The notes: generated from the letters alone by a model not told the origin. Shown: positions 41,596 to 53,907, counted from the stretch's first letter. The stretch is 64,000 nucleotides of DNA from Paracyclopina nana (GCA_019096065.1 JAGUCH010000002.1:16070501-16134500); one strand, 5' to 3'. Numbers and translations: made by a program.

Positions 41596-44391
41596 CTAGC
41601 GTTTCCAGGAGCGACCCTCGTCATCTTCTTCCTCCTCCTCTTCTTCTTCCTCATCGAGCTTCAATTCCTCCTCGCCAGCATCTTCAGCAGCAGCCTGCAA
41701 CAAAAAAGTAAACTTGAAGTACAAATGTTCACAGTTTTACCTTAACAACACCATTTTACCTTGCCATTGCTGTCCTCCTCTTCTAGCCCTGGTGGAAGAT
41801 AAGAAGGATCCAATGGAGTGTAGTCATCCAAAAGATCCGACGGGTCATCCAGGCCAGAATGCTCCGACTCCTCGTGATCAAGCAGCTCAGAAGAGTCATT
41901 GAGAGCACTCGAGTGCCAAGTCATTTTCAGCTCCTTCTCGCCAAACGCTTTGCCCTTCAACATTGCCATTTCAGCCTCGCGTCTGGTTTTGTACTGAAAC
42001 GTAAGCGCTTTGGCTTCCTCATCTTCGATCGTTTCGACGATCTCGCCAAACTTCCCCATATGAGCCACAATAGCGTCTTTGTCATCGGCCTCGAAATGTG
42101 CAACGCAAATCGTAGTGGGCCTACGGTCAAGTGACGTTGTACCAGGCTGTGCGTACGCGCCACGACCTCCTCGTGCACCTCGAAAGGCTCCGCGAAGAAC
42201 CCGACCCCTGTGGTAGGGACTCCCCCTTGGATAGCCCCTGTAGGAAGCCCTGAACGGAGCAGAGCCTCGGCCTCTCGGCAGCCTCGAGGTCGTCAGCATT
42301 CCTTTCTGCGCAGCCTCAATCCTCAGCATATTGACTCGTTTTTGAATCTCCTCCGTGTTGTCAGCGCCATCCTGCTGAGCATTGAACAGCTCCAACTCCG
42401 CGTCCAAAAGCTCTTTCTGCACGTCAATAAAGCTTTTGCGCACCGTTTGACTCGACTGCTGGGAAATGATTAGCTTCAGGTCCTCCTTGGTTTTCTCTAT
42501 CGATGATGACAAGCTTTTCAAAAGAGTCATCATTGCGCTCTTCTCCTCGTTTTTCAGAGTCGACTTCTTCTCCTCCATCTTGAGGATCAGATTTTTCTGC
42601 TCGTTGATCAACTTTTCCAAAAGCTCTTGCTTGCTCTTCCGCAGCTCGTCGGTTTTCTTGGCCACTTCGGCTTTCTTCTCCTCGGCCTCTTTCTTCATTT
42701 TCGCCTTGATCTCGAGGACTTCTTGGTTCTTCTTGATTGCAGCAATGGCTGCGGCCTTCTTGCTCTCCTTGGCACTGGCTTCATCTGGAGCTTCACCCGA
42801 CACCTCATCTTTGCTCGCTTCATTGTTAATGATAGTCTTCGTGATAGTGCTGCCATCGATGGTCACTTTCTCGGAAACGAATTCCCCAAGGCGCTCCTTA
42901 ACATTGCCGCGATCCTGATGAGCGTAAAACATCTTGATAAACCTGTTGCCAAGGACTGCCTCAGCACTGCTCATGGCTGCTGTCGCTTCATGAGGATGGG
43001 TGAAGGACACGAGTGCGGCTGATGGGTCTCCCTCATAGTGAATCTAAGAGAATATATAATTAGTCTCAGAGCTACTTGAAAAGTGCACCTTTCAATTCTT
43101 ACCTGGACATTGACGAGAGTTCCAAACTTTGTGAAATGGTTGTTCAGATGTGCGATCGTATTTAGATTGTGAGGAATATTTTTGACCAGAACTTGCGAGG
43201 ATCCACCGGTGCGGCCTCCCATTCCACCGCCACGACCTCGGCCCCTCCCTCGACCTCCAAGCCTGTTGTAGTCGAACCTTTTGTTCGGGGGATAGCCACT
43301 GTTGGCAGACTCGTCAAATGGGCGCTTGCGGTTCACGGCTACCACCGCGGAGGGATATCCTGGGGGAGGCAGATGCAAGGGGGGCAGAACTGGCCCAGTG
43401 TTGGCTGGCACATAGGGCTCCGCGTAGCTTCCGGGCAAGTAAGGAGGCGGCACCGAGGTGTTGGTAGTGTCCTCAAGGACGACAGCATCGTTGCCATGGT
43501 CGAATTTGCACTGATCCCCTCTGAGACAGAAGCCTTTCTCGTCATAGTCTCTGCACCTTGGCCGCTTGGCAGTTGTTGCTGTTGGCGTGTACCCGCCCTC
43601 TTCATCCCGGGTCGGGGTAGAGCCTCTGGACGTATACCTTCTGGGAGGAGACCTAGATGATCTCCTGGGGGAAAAGGACCGAGAGCGCGACCTCCTGGCG
43701 AAAGGAGATCCTCTGCGTCCACCTCTCCTGCCAAAAGGCGACGTCCTTCTGCCGGTTGGGGACCGTGACCTCGATCTATATCGGCCTCTATGTCCAGAAT
43801 TGCGACGTCTTCGTGAGGGAGACCCGCCAACCCGCCTATCTCGAGATCCTCGACGTCGAGATCTCTCCTCCTGAAAGACGAAATAAAGAGTCAGTCAATT
43901 TTGCAGGGGAAATCGGCCAAAAAGGGCTTACGTCAGAAAGCCTCTTTCCGGATCGGTGCTCGGCATCTCTCAAGTCGGCTGACAGTTCGCTCACATTTGC
44001 TGGAGTGGACGTTGTGCTGTCAGGCTTTCCCTCCTCGAGTTTGGCCTCTTCGTCGTCGTGGTCACTCTTCACCTTTTTAATGGTCACTTTCGGCGGCCCT
44101 TCGAGGTAGTCTTTGGACTCCAATGACTTGAACAATATGTCGATAAATGCCTCGGTGTGCTCTTGGAGGAACACGTCCATTTGTTTCTCCATGCTTTCAC
44201 GGAGCTCAACGTCGGGTTTGTCCTTCTTGATGAGGGCCACGACATATTTGGACAGAGCAGCGGGATCAGCGTCGCACCTGAAAAAGCAACTCTTGCACAA
44301 CGTTTTCACTTTAGAATCAATAATGCACTTACAGCGGCTCTAATAGGGCGGAAAGCCAAGACAGCAGCGCGTCCGAGTTCTCAATCAACAT
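41596..44391 (-). CDS. RBM26: RBM26/27-type RNA-binding protein (swm homologue)
   Basis: Five exons (44391-44333, 44277-43932, 43870-43103, 43043-41760, 41694-41596) join in frame to 851 residues. An N-terminal PWI-like helical domain (LLSWLSALLEPLCDADPAALSKYVV) is followed by an Arg-Ser-rich region, a CCCH finger (C-x8-C-x5-C-x3-H in CRDYDEKGFCLRGDQCKFDH), and RRM1 (QVLVKNIPHNLN). Then come a long coiled coil, RRM2 (TTICVAHFEADDKDAIVAHM) and an acidic tail ending GRSWKR, as in RBM26/27. Family knowledge: these nuclear proteins act with the PAXT/ZFC3H1 exosome connection and mRNA export; the fly homologue is second mitotic wave missing. Introns are 55-65 bp. Confidence 0.92.
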
Positions 44392-44615
44392 TTTGAATGA
44401 CAACGAACGCGTGGATTTTCGCGGAAATCTCTCTTGGAAATGTTTCGCAAAAATTGAACACTCAACTTTAGTAAACAACAAGCATGTATATGGTGGATTC
44501 TCCGGCCAGTGCGTTAGCAAAAAGAGATGAGTTCAAAAGTCAACCAAGATTATTTTCGATAGCGCACTAATTTTGTGCTCTTTTTTTCGGCGGTAAAATT
44601 TAAAATACATGATAA
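44392..44615. other. Intergenic sequence upstream of RBM26
   Basis: Presumed promoter. No motif recognised. Confidence 0.35.
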
Positions 44616-44683
44616 ACAAAAGTTCTGATTTTTTGGTTCTTTGGCGTGCGAGTAAGTGTGCGTAGCAATTGCGGAAAAATAGG

Positions 44684-45320
44684 GAAGCCTATACCAGGAA
44701 CTACAAACAGAACGCACGCATAACTACAAATAACGGACGCGCACATGGATCTACAAAACTTTTTTTTATTAAACCAACCTACACTGAACCAAGCTCCCTC
44801 AAGCTACATTTAGCAGATACGCACATGAACCTACATAAAAAGCTGTGAGCACAATGAACACAGATGATTCGCACATGAAACTACATTTGACTAAATGCAC
44901 TTTTGAAAAAAGGGACCTCATAAAAAAGTTCAAATAGTCCAAATAGTCCAAAATGTACAAATAGATTGAAAAAGCAGAATAGTCATTTTACCCATCTTAT
45001 TGACTGCTATAGAATGATCAGAGAATACAAAATAAATTAGCAGATTCTTCTAATTACTTAATAAACTAAGAGAATGGACAACGCCATAAGTTAGAACTGT
45101 GGTTTCAGTTGCCAAATTTCAAAAAAATATTTGCTTGTAGTTTAATTTGTGTTTCCGTAATTTGTACTTTGTAGTACATGTGCGAATAGTTGTATGTAGA
45201 TTCATGTGCGATTGGGGTTGTTTACATTCTAGGCCAAAAATCTTTGTAGTCTGACGCTCGCACTGTTTTGTAGTTTTATGTGCGATCGGTTGACTGTAGG
45301 ACAAAGTACGCGCCCCCAAT
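44684..45320. mobile_element. Foldback element with CGCACATGAAACTACA repeats
   Basis: Left half: several copies of GCACATGAACCTACAT-like motif. Right half (45160-45300): the same motif inverted (TGTAGATTCATGTGCG). AATAG flanks both ends (44679-44683 and about 45319-45323), a possible 5-bp duplication. Absent from the matching position of the right arm of the host element, so it is an insertion. Confidence 0.6.
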
Positions 45321-45341
45321 AGTAGCAATTTAAACAAAAAG

Positions 45342-47004
45342 GGGATATACTAAAATACGCGACATGTGCGACATACGCGACAAGCGCGACATGCGCGACA
45401 AACTACTAAAATGCGCGACATGCGCGACTACTAAAATGCGCGACAAGCACCACAGGTTACTAAAATACAAAAAAAAAGTTACCACTTCTTGCAATCTTTT
45501 TTCTATTTAGTATCATTGATTATTTGTCATGCTTTTTCATAAATATTACATTGATGCATCTCACTGTGCACTGTTCACCCCAATGTAACGGCCAAAATTA
45601 TGGCGTAGTTTTTTATCGGGATATACTAAAATACGCAACATGCGCAATATATGCAATATGCGCAACAAACTGCTAAAATGCGCAACATGCGCAACTACTA
45701 AAATGCGCAACATGAACAATATCCATGAATATTTTCTTTAAATACTTTCTGTACATCCTTTAAACTTGTGAAATACATTTTGCTGCTGGAATAAATAAAT
45801 GGAATTAAAATCTATAAAAACCTGACATTTCACAGACAAACTGCTGATTTATTTTTGTTACTTATTAAAGCTTTATTGAAACTGTCCTTCATAGTAATTT
45901 AAGGCACATTTTAATATGAAAGCATTGTTTTTTTTTTGTAATAATAGCATTTTAGCCAATTCATTTTTTGGCTATTTTTGGATGAAAGTTGAAGCAGGCT
46001 GAAATGCACAACATATGCAAATCACAGCTCTTTATTTATATTTCTCTGCTGACTTTTTAGCTTGAATTTCACTTAAAATTCAAAAAGATTTTGACTTTAA
46101 CATAAAAGTCAGCTGCTTATTTTCAGTTTTGTCAAATATATTTTTTGGTAAGACTATGACTACCAGCTGATTATTTACATTTTATCAATTACATTTTTTT
46201 GGCAAGAATAAGACTATCACAAAAAAGTCAGCTGCTTATTTATATTTTATTTATTATATTTTTCAGGAAGAAGAAGACTTGTTATCAAACTTAAAAGAAG
46301 TTTTCCCATTTTAAAATTCCTCGCTCAGCTATTTAATGACCCAACTTTTCATGCCCCAGCTCAGAAAAAATAACTACTATGAATTATTATTATTATTACA
46401 CATAGATTAGATTTTTTGTCATAACCTTTTTTTCCCTTTTTTGTTAAGCTGACATTTTAAATAAGCATGTATTACAAAAGACAATTATTAGACAATAAAA
46501 ATAGTTGGTTTAAAAAAAATCTGATACCATCACGGAAATTGTACTTGTTGTGCATTTTAGAAGTTGCGCATGTTGTGCATTTTAGTAGTTGCGCATGTTG
46601 CATATTTTAGTAGTTGCGCTTGTTGCGTATTTTAGTAGTTTGTTGCGCATATTGCGTATATTGCGCATGTTGCGTATTTTAGTATATCCCTTTTTTATCA
46701 GAGAGGAGATAAAACGATGCAATGTTAGAAATGAAAAAAAAAAGAATTGTTAAAATGGGAAAAAAGAAAGAATTGAAAAAAAAGTCAGACTTGAAAAAAA
46801 GTACAATGTTAGACTTAAAAAAAGAATTATCATTTTTTTGCCTGTTATTGTAGAGTCTGTACAGCACTGTCCAAACAGACTGCATATAATTCTCACATTA
46901 ATAATGGATTAATAAACCAAGTACTTTTGGTTGTCCCATAATTTAGTGGTCGCGCATGTCGCGCAATTTAGTAGTCGCACATGTCGCGCATTTTAGTATA
47001 TCCC
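45342..47004. mobile_element. MULE-like TIR element with GCGCGACA arrays (outer copy)
   Basis: Ends GGGATATACTAAAATACGCG and its inverse ...CGCGCATTTTAGTATATCCC, flanked by an exact 9-bp duplication AACAAAAAG (45333-45341 and 47005-47013). Both subterminal regions carry runs of TGCGCGACA. Without the inner insertion it would be about 580 bp. A 9-bp duplication and subterminal arrays fit non-autonomous Mutator-like elements. Confidence 0.82.
45618..46690. mobile_element. MULE-like TIR element with GCGCAACA arrays (inner copy)
   Basis: Same ends (GGGATATACTAAAATACGC) and architecture as the outer element, but its subterminal repeats read TGCGCAACA. An exact 9-bp duplication TTTTTTATC lies at 45609-45617 and 46691-46699. 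1073 bp, AT-rich centre, no transposase frame. Confidence 0.85.
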
Positions 47005-48200
47005 AACAAAAAGTAAACTAAACGTTATTTAGAATCATTGGGAACATAATGACAAAGAAATCTCTCTTTTTGAGCTTGTAACATTACAAATGATTCAATG
47101 AACAGAATGGTACCATTTTGAGTAAGATTCATGAAAGTCTGGGAATTTTGGATCGTGAGTCTATCATCACTTTTCCGGCCACTTTTTTAGCACTTTTGCT
47201 GACCACCTTTCAGACCACTTTTCAGACCACTTTTCTGAGTAATTTTCTTTAGCCACTTTCTCTTGGCACTTTCATTGGACTCCTACTTTACGTGCCCCAG
47301 CTCGAAATAAATAACTGCCATTGCTTAGTGTATCTCGGAAAAAAATTTTACAATTACGTAACTACCTTTTTTAGCAATGCAATCTAGTGTAAGAATGTTA
47401 ATGCAGCCAAAAGCATTTTATCAGATACTTTTCTGGCGTCCATAGAGCAAAACTAGAAGAGCCATATTCCTACTAGCGGATTTTAGTCGAAGCCATGGTG
47501 GGCTGAGAACTGCCTTGTCTAGCTGGGCTCACAATTAAAATTGGCTGGTTCTCTGATTAGAGGTGCAATATCTGTTGGTTCTCCTTGGTTCTCTAAACTA
47601 CTTTTAATTTAGAAGATATGCTATGCTACAGATACCTATTTTCAAAGCCCCAGATTCAAAGATATTACCAAGTTTTTGAGGAGTATTTCTAAAAATAAGG
47701 GACAGTTCACTACTTTTGGGCTGGCTTTTTCCAATTTTCTTAGCTTTTTCCATGCCAGTACAACAACAATAGCATGGCCATCATGATTACAAGAAAATAC
47801 TTTTTCCTCAATTCATTGCATGTAATGGCTAATTTGTTAAAAAACTGGCTATTTTTATTGAATCCACACTAGATGAACTTGATTGTTTTGAACTCACACA
47901 GAGTTGAGCTGCTAAAAGTAAGGCTATTTTGGCTTATTCGATCCATCATGCTCAGGTCTGGATATGATGTGACTCATGATCCAAAATTCCTTGACTTTTA
48001 TGAATCTTACTCAAAATGGTACCATTCTGTTCCTTGAATCAATTGTAATGTTACAAGCTCAAAAAGAGAGCTCTCTTTGTCATTTCTTCCCTACAATTCT
48101 AGAAAACGTTTTGTTTACTTTTTGTTAGAAGCGCTATTTTTTCCGCAATTGCTACGCACGCTCACATGCACGCCAAAGATCCAAAAATTCAGCACCATCT

Positions 48201-48925
48201 ATTGCATTTTGTCTGTCTTTTGCTCCCTATTGCAAAAATTTGCGATGAGGAGGAGGGCTAAACACACTGGATTTTTTCACTACTCTCACTTTTGGCATTT
48301 CTGCCTATCGAATGGCGCAGAACTCTTGCGCGCAACTTGTCCCGACCGCAATTTCCGCCGTAACAAACCGAGGCTCCATCTTGCGGATTATTAGTAATAA
48401 CCCGTTTTATTCATTCTTATTTTTGTGACATTCTCATTTTTGGCAATTTATCAGTTACTCCTCGGTAAATTCTGAAAATTCTGAAAAAATATGCATGCTC
48501 TAGTAGTACAAGAATCAGGTCGTATTTTATTTGTATTTAAAACCGCAAGTCATGTTTCTGATTAATCGCGGGCCTACAGCACAAAAAAGCTCTCGCAAAT
48601 CGCAATGAGCGCAAGCTGCGCACACACACGTGTCTTACGCAAGTGAGCCAGGATAAGAGAGTGTTATCACCGAATTTTCAAGAGCGCTATTTGCTCATGA
48701 CTTCCTTATCGCGCCCTCACCTCTGCGCTATCGTGGAGAGAGATAGCATTGTTTAATGTTGGCATTATGCCGCTAAATTGGATCTGGTTTATCTCCATGC
48801 ATGCTGTAATAAGCAATTGCAGGCCTTTTGAATATGCTGCTGATTTATTCCTTTTATAAATATGTAGTAGCTATCACGCGTGCTTTATTGTAATCAATAA
48901 TAGTGACAATTTGACAAACGATTTC
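48201..48925. other. Non-coding stretch before the zinc-finger gene
   Basis: No supported gene. The first 160 bp resemble the outer edge of the large inverted-repeat element. Confidence 0.4.
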
Positions 48926-50317
48926 TCATCCATTTGAGGGTGTCATGATTGTTGACCTGGTCACCTGGTCATTGATGATTTCGCTCAAGATGTCTTCCAC
49001 GGGCTTCTCGGTCCACTTGTTGTAACCCCAGAGCCTTTTGTCGGGCACACAAATCTCGAGGAGTCGTGCAATGTTCACCCTGGCCACTGTCAGTTGACAC
49101 TTGAGCAATCTGAATTTCACTTGATTAGGGGCCAAGACAGCCTCCAACTTGGGGCAAACCGAGGTGCAGCCCTCGGTGGGCTCGAGGGCGGGCACCCTGG
49201 CCATTTGGAGGACACTGTTCAGTATGGTGAGGATGTCCTTGTCAGGATATCCAATGTCAGTCAGCTTTTCCTCGCCCATGAGGCCAGCCAGCAGAGTGGT
49301 GAGCTGCATTTTAAGCGTGGCCAAAATGGCCTGATCGTTGACGAATTCCACAAGGGCCACGGGGCTCGATTGGGTGGCTGCAGCAAAATGGGGGCAGAGG
49401 CTGGTGAGCGTGGCCTCGGCTCGGCCTTTAATGTTGCAATATTGGCCTTTGGCCTCCTCCTCCTCGGCCTCCACGTGGATTAATTTGGGCTGCTTCAATT
49501 GTGACAGCTCCTCGTTGATTTTCGTACTACTTGGCCTTTTCTTCAGGCTTCCCTTGCTGTTGTTGTTTAATTCCGCTTCAATGATGACCTCGGCCTCGGG
49601 CTGCTGCACTTCCCTGCTTGTCTTGGCCACGCACGCGTTGTTGAGCAGGTGGGCCAAGTAGTCGTTGTACGAGGGGTAGTTTGAGCCACACACGTGGCAA
49701 TTGAGTTCCTTGTGCGTTCCATCGGGCATGGGCGTGACGCGTTGCAAAATACACCTATGGATGGTTTTGGGCCGCTTCTCCAACTTGTTCAGGGCCTACA
49801 ACAAGTTTCACCATACAGAATGTCCCACCTTGAAGCGAGCAAATCGGGCCTATATTTCTAGGGCCTTTTATCAGGCGACGCGCTTGGCGCCGTGCACGCA
49901 CTGCGTAGCCCTAGCTGCAATCAGCTCGACCTTATTTTCCGATGCGTTGTTTCACAATGTAAACAAACTGTTTTCGCTCCGCAAAAGGTGGGAGATTCTG
50001 TATGCTGTATTTTTCTATTAAAATCCTCTTTTTTAGCTTACTTGAATGATGGAGGATGTGTTGTCGGGCCTTTCCTCGGGCACGGAGAGCACCATTGACG
50101 AGTGCTCCCATTCCGTGCATATGGAGGCCTGCAAATGCACCCACATGACGCAACTTGCGTTCGCGGGAGGCGCGGACGTTGCGTACGAGGCCTTGGCCTC
50201 CCTTGGGACTATCACACCGGCCTCGTTGACCCTAATGGAAAGCGGCTTGGCCATCAGCTCATCTTGCTGCCGCAACCGTATCAGAGGCTGGTGATCGTGG
50301 CGCTTATTCTTCATCAT
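48926..50317 (-). CDS. Unrecognised protein with a C2HC-like zinc finger
   Basis: Two exons (50317-50042 and 49795-48926) join in frame to 381 residues. Residues about 115-140 hold CHVCGSNYPSYNDYLAHLLNNAC, a C-x2-C ... H-x5-C finger-like pattern. The middle is Glu/Lys-rich and low in complexity. The last 190 residues look alpha-helical (ATLKMQLTTLLAGLMGEEKL, VNIARLLEICVPDKRLWGYN). I do not recognise the family. The clean 57-bp-scale intron arrangement and the codon-level quality support a real gene. The start may be the ATG at 50317 or a later one (MAKPLS). A nuclear role is a guess from the finger alone. Confidence 0.6.
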
Positions 50318-52128
50318 GAAGATAGCGTGCTACTGACTAGATTATAGTAGAAGTAGTAATCTCGCGCGCTTATCTTTTAAGCGCGATTTTGCTATAACAT
50401 ATTACGTGTGTATACCTACAGTGGAGCCACCTATAACTATAACAGTGTCCTGCCTTATTATAAAAGCATTTATCGCTGCAGTTTCCTTTGCAGAGGACTA
50501 TTTGGATAAGAGCTTCTTCCTTTGGAGGCGTGAAAAAAATCAGTCTGTTTAAAGGGCGCGGCGGCTGCCCTTTCAACCATTTGACCGGCGCGTGCAAACA
50601 GATGAGAAGAGATTAGCTCATTTAGTAGCTGAGAGTGTGAGAAATGGCCGCCGATTAGACTAGCCACCGTCAATATTTTTGGGGTTCGGTGTCAAGTTGC
50701 AACGCTTTAAATTTGTCGACGAACAACGGCGGACGAACGTGGAGGATCATTGCAGCAGCGGCCGGCGGAATTACTACACTGCGCAGACTATATACACACA
50801 CTCATTTAGTGAGTCTTCGACTTCAACGGAGCCAGCATCCACTCGGCTCACAGGTCGGGCCTTAAATGAAGGTAATCCATACACGGTAGTAGCCGCAATT
50901 TTGCGCGATAGCATTATCACATTTTCTGATAACGTTAGTACAGCATATTTTTATATATCACATTTTGCTTTAGTAGTGTAAGCACATGCCTCCATGCGAT
51001 GGCTCTTTAGCAAAAACTTGTTGCATTACTTGCTTGTAAATCACATTTTCGGATTTAAACGTCCTTTATTTCCAATTTTGCTCTTGACCTACTGCATAAC
51101 TCTAAACTTTGATGGGTGGTTTTTTATATTTCATGCTAATTGGTTTACTTTTTCATAGTAAAAAAAAACCCGTTCATTTTTGGTGCCAGCTCACGAAAAG
51201 GCTGTTATAATGATGGTGTATGAGTCTCGCTGAAAAAAGGCTTCTTTGGTAGAATTTGGTCATTTTCTCTTCACGCGAAACGGAAATAAGTCACCATTTA
51301 GCATGGGTGGCAATTCGAAAGAATTAGCAGGTTGCAACATTCGTGTCCTTCTTCGCTTTAGTATCTTCGTCATTCGGAAGTGTTTATCTAGTACAAATGC
51401 TCTTTGGCTTATTCATAGTTGGCAAAAACGCCCCTCGATTTTCAAAGTTCCAGTCTGTAGTATGTGAAATGCATAAAAGAGCAACAACTTACAAGTTGCA
51501 GCGTGCGAAATGATGCGACAATTTTTCAGCATCTTACAGCATTATTCATCATGATGTCAGAAATCCTGACAGCTTGGTGTGGGTCTGGCAATTCTAGCTT
51601 TCGGAAGTTATTTTTACGGCCAAGTTGGGTAGGGATCAAATGGCTGCTACAATTGATGACACGACATACTTAGCAGCATGTGATGAGAAATGGCTGTTGT
51701 TTAACTGTATTTAACTATAACATGGGCTGAAACATGAGAAATGTTTTGTCACATCATGACCCTCAACTCATGCCAATAATGTATGCTTTATTGTAGTCGC
51801 GATTTCTTGAAAATCACCCATGCCTGGCCTAGTGACTCGTGGAAACCCCAATAAAAATGCAGTTTTCGCACCAAGCATAGTGACAGTTTTGGTGTCTTAA
51901 TGAATGATGATTAAGTGAAAACTGCATATGTAAGAGTGAAACTCCCACCACTTTTCTGCTGCCACGCTCGCATACTCACTGTATGGAGTTGTGGCCTTCA
52001 TTTCGCGTCGTCTCACATTTCATAATTGTTGCCAACATGTCTCAACCCAGAAAAAATGCTCCTCTACAATTGCAGATATTAGGAGCCATCCAACGCGAAA
52101 TCGAATCCCCGATATCACCCCCAGGATC
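50318..52128. other. Long non-coding region upstream of the GATA gene
   Basis: 1.8 kb without a supported frame. It contains a GATA-type site CTTATCT at 50369-50375 set in a GCGCG inverted repeat, and a TGATAA at about 50928. A donor-like GAAGGTAATCC near 50870 may end an untranslated first exon of the GATA gene. This is inference. Confidence 0.4.
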
Positions 52129-53907
52129 ATGGCTGCTGTCGTCCAAGACAACTGTCATGTGGTCATGCAGACGCCTGCCCCTTTAGACAATAATAATGTC
52201 TTCCTCTGCGGAGACTCCTCGGCCAACCTCTGTCTGCCCCAAGAAACTCAATATTGGCCACTTGATGAGCAAGACGCGTCGTACCACGTGGTTGACAAGT
52301 CCGTCACAGAGCTTTCATTGCCTTCCTTTTCGTCCTATGCGAACGGCCAAAGCACGTGCTACAATGTGCAGAACGACATTCTGGCGCAAAGTGTCGATCT
52401 TGCCTTGGGTGACGGTGGCGGCAACGGCGGAGAGTTCAACACTTGCTCTACTCACGAGGAATATTACTCACCCGAGCATTTACAGCGAGCATGCGTCACC
52501 ATCAACCAGTACAGTTTAGAAGGAGAGCCTCAATACCATCAAAGCTATGACCAATATCAATGGTATAAAACCTTAGCTATGCTTTCTTTTTATTTGTTAA
52601 CCTTAAATAAATAATAATTTAAAATAATTTTATTTTTCGCAAAGAACCACATGTATGATATAACATTTACCAAGATATTAATGATTGTTTACAATTTACA
52701 ATATTCTCGCGGAAGAAAAATTATGCGATTTCTCGTCATCATTTTCAGTTTCTACTTATATTTTCTCGAACCAGCCTTTAAAAAAAGAGACTTACTTTAT
52801 TAACCTCTACATTGCTTTAATTCATTTTGATTAACAAAGATATCGTAAAAGAAATGTACTCTACTTTTTTCAAAAACTTTTTTAGGTCTAATCAGGGCAA
52901 TCAGTTGCCAGGCTATTGGGAGGAGAATAGCTGCAGTTTTTCATTCACCGGTAAGATGAGTGTTTAATAAAGTGGAATTTCGATTTGATGGCTTCATTTT
53001 GGCAGATCAAGGGATATCGTCACCAGAAGACGACAGGCAAAAAGGTACACCTCCCATGATTCCTGATGTACCAGGATTGGCCGAACACATTTCCCTTGTT
53101 CAAAACCAGCAACAGTAAGACTTGTCATTGAATTTTAAGTTTTTCCAGCTAAAAATTGCTATCACCATAATAGCTATGACATGGCCGAGAGCAAACACGA
53201 TTACTACAGTAGTGACACAAATAGTGATTATAACAGTCAACTTCCTGCAATAGCAGCAACTCAAGATTCCAAGCCTGTTGCTGTTGCAAAGGAGGAAATC
53301 AAGACTCGAAGGCCAGTCAATCGGGGCGCAAGGTTAGGGCCCAATCCAACCTGTGCCAATTGCCAAACTCACAAAACTTCGCTTTGGCGGCGAAACAGCG
53401 CGGGCTCACCCGTCTGCAACGCGTGTGGCCTTTACGCAAAACTGCATAACACTGAGAGGCCTGTGGCCATGCGAAAAGATACGGTGCAAACGAGGAAACG
53501 AAAGCAGGAAGGCCAATCAGTGTCGGCCAAGGCTCGCAAGTCGGCTCTGAAAAGGCAACAAGTCACGACTGTTCGCCACCCATCAGGTAAACCACTTGAA
53601 ATATGCTTTTGTGAGTGTGCTTTACTTTTGCTCCGTTATTAGCTGTCTACTACTCAAATACTACTACCGTTGTTTAGCGAGCCAAACGTCCTCAAATGTT
53701 GTGCCATGCCAAAGAAAAATTGATCTGACTCCTCCCTCCAACAACACTCGAATTGAAGTCTTGGCCTCGTCAGTCAGCAGTGGCTGTAGCACCAAGGGCA
53801 TTATCCTCTACCAAATGTCGAGAGACAAAGTGTACGACCCCAAAAAGATTGACTTTGCTTCGCTGACTCTACCACCGAATCAAGGGACCAAGAACAGCGC
53901 CAAATGA
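52129..53907 (+). CDS. GATA-type transcription factor with one zinc finger
   Basis: Five exons (52129-52562, 52886-52950, 53006-53114, 53174-53586, 53678-53907) join in frame to 416 residues. The N-terminal half is acidic, Gln/Tyr/Ser-rich and could be an activation region. One GATA finger (C-x2-C-x17-C-x2-[16 protein letters not shown]...VCNACGLY) lies near residue 265, followed by the basic tail [12 protein letters not shown] that contacts DNA in classical C-terminal fingers. Most animal GATA1-6 relatives have two fingers; I see none upstream. Family knowledge: such proteins bind WGATAR and direct endoderm, gut, blood or heart programmes. Earlier in-frame ATGs exist, so the exact start is uncertain. 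Confidence 0.85.

Larger units (their letters stand above)
44616..48200. mobile_element. Large inverted-repeat element hosting nested insertions
   Basis: 44616-44683 pairs with 48135-48200 (GGCGTGC, then GTGCGTAGCAATTGCGGAAA and its inverse). After two insertions, 45325-45341 plus 47005-47165 pairs with 47970-48134 (AACAAAAAGTAAAC; GAATGGTACCATTTTGAG). The arms therefore total about 250 bp and are interrupted on the left only. The unique centre (about 47166-47969) has no coding frame. Similarity may extend outward to about 44588 and 48363 (CGGCGGAAATTGCGG). Confidence 0.65.

Noticed and set aside
45342-46990. CRISPR-like regular repeats
   Set aside because: The short GCGCRACA repeats are contiguous, inverted at the two ends and bounded by transposon target duplications in a eukaryotic genome.
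48077-48394. 105-aa plus-strand frame
   Set aside because: It overlaps the right arm of the large inverted-repeat element and has no domain.
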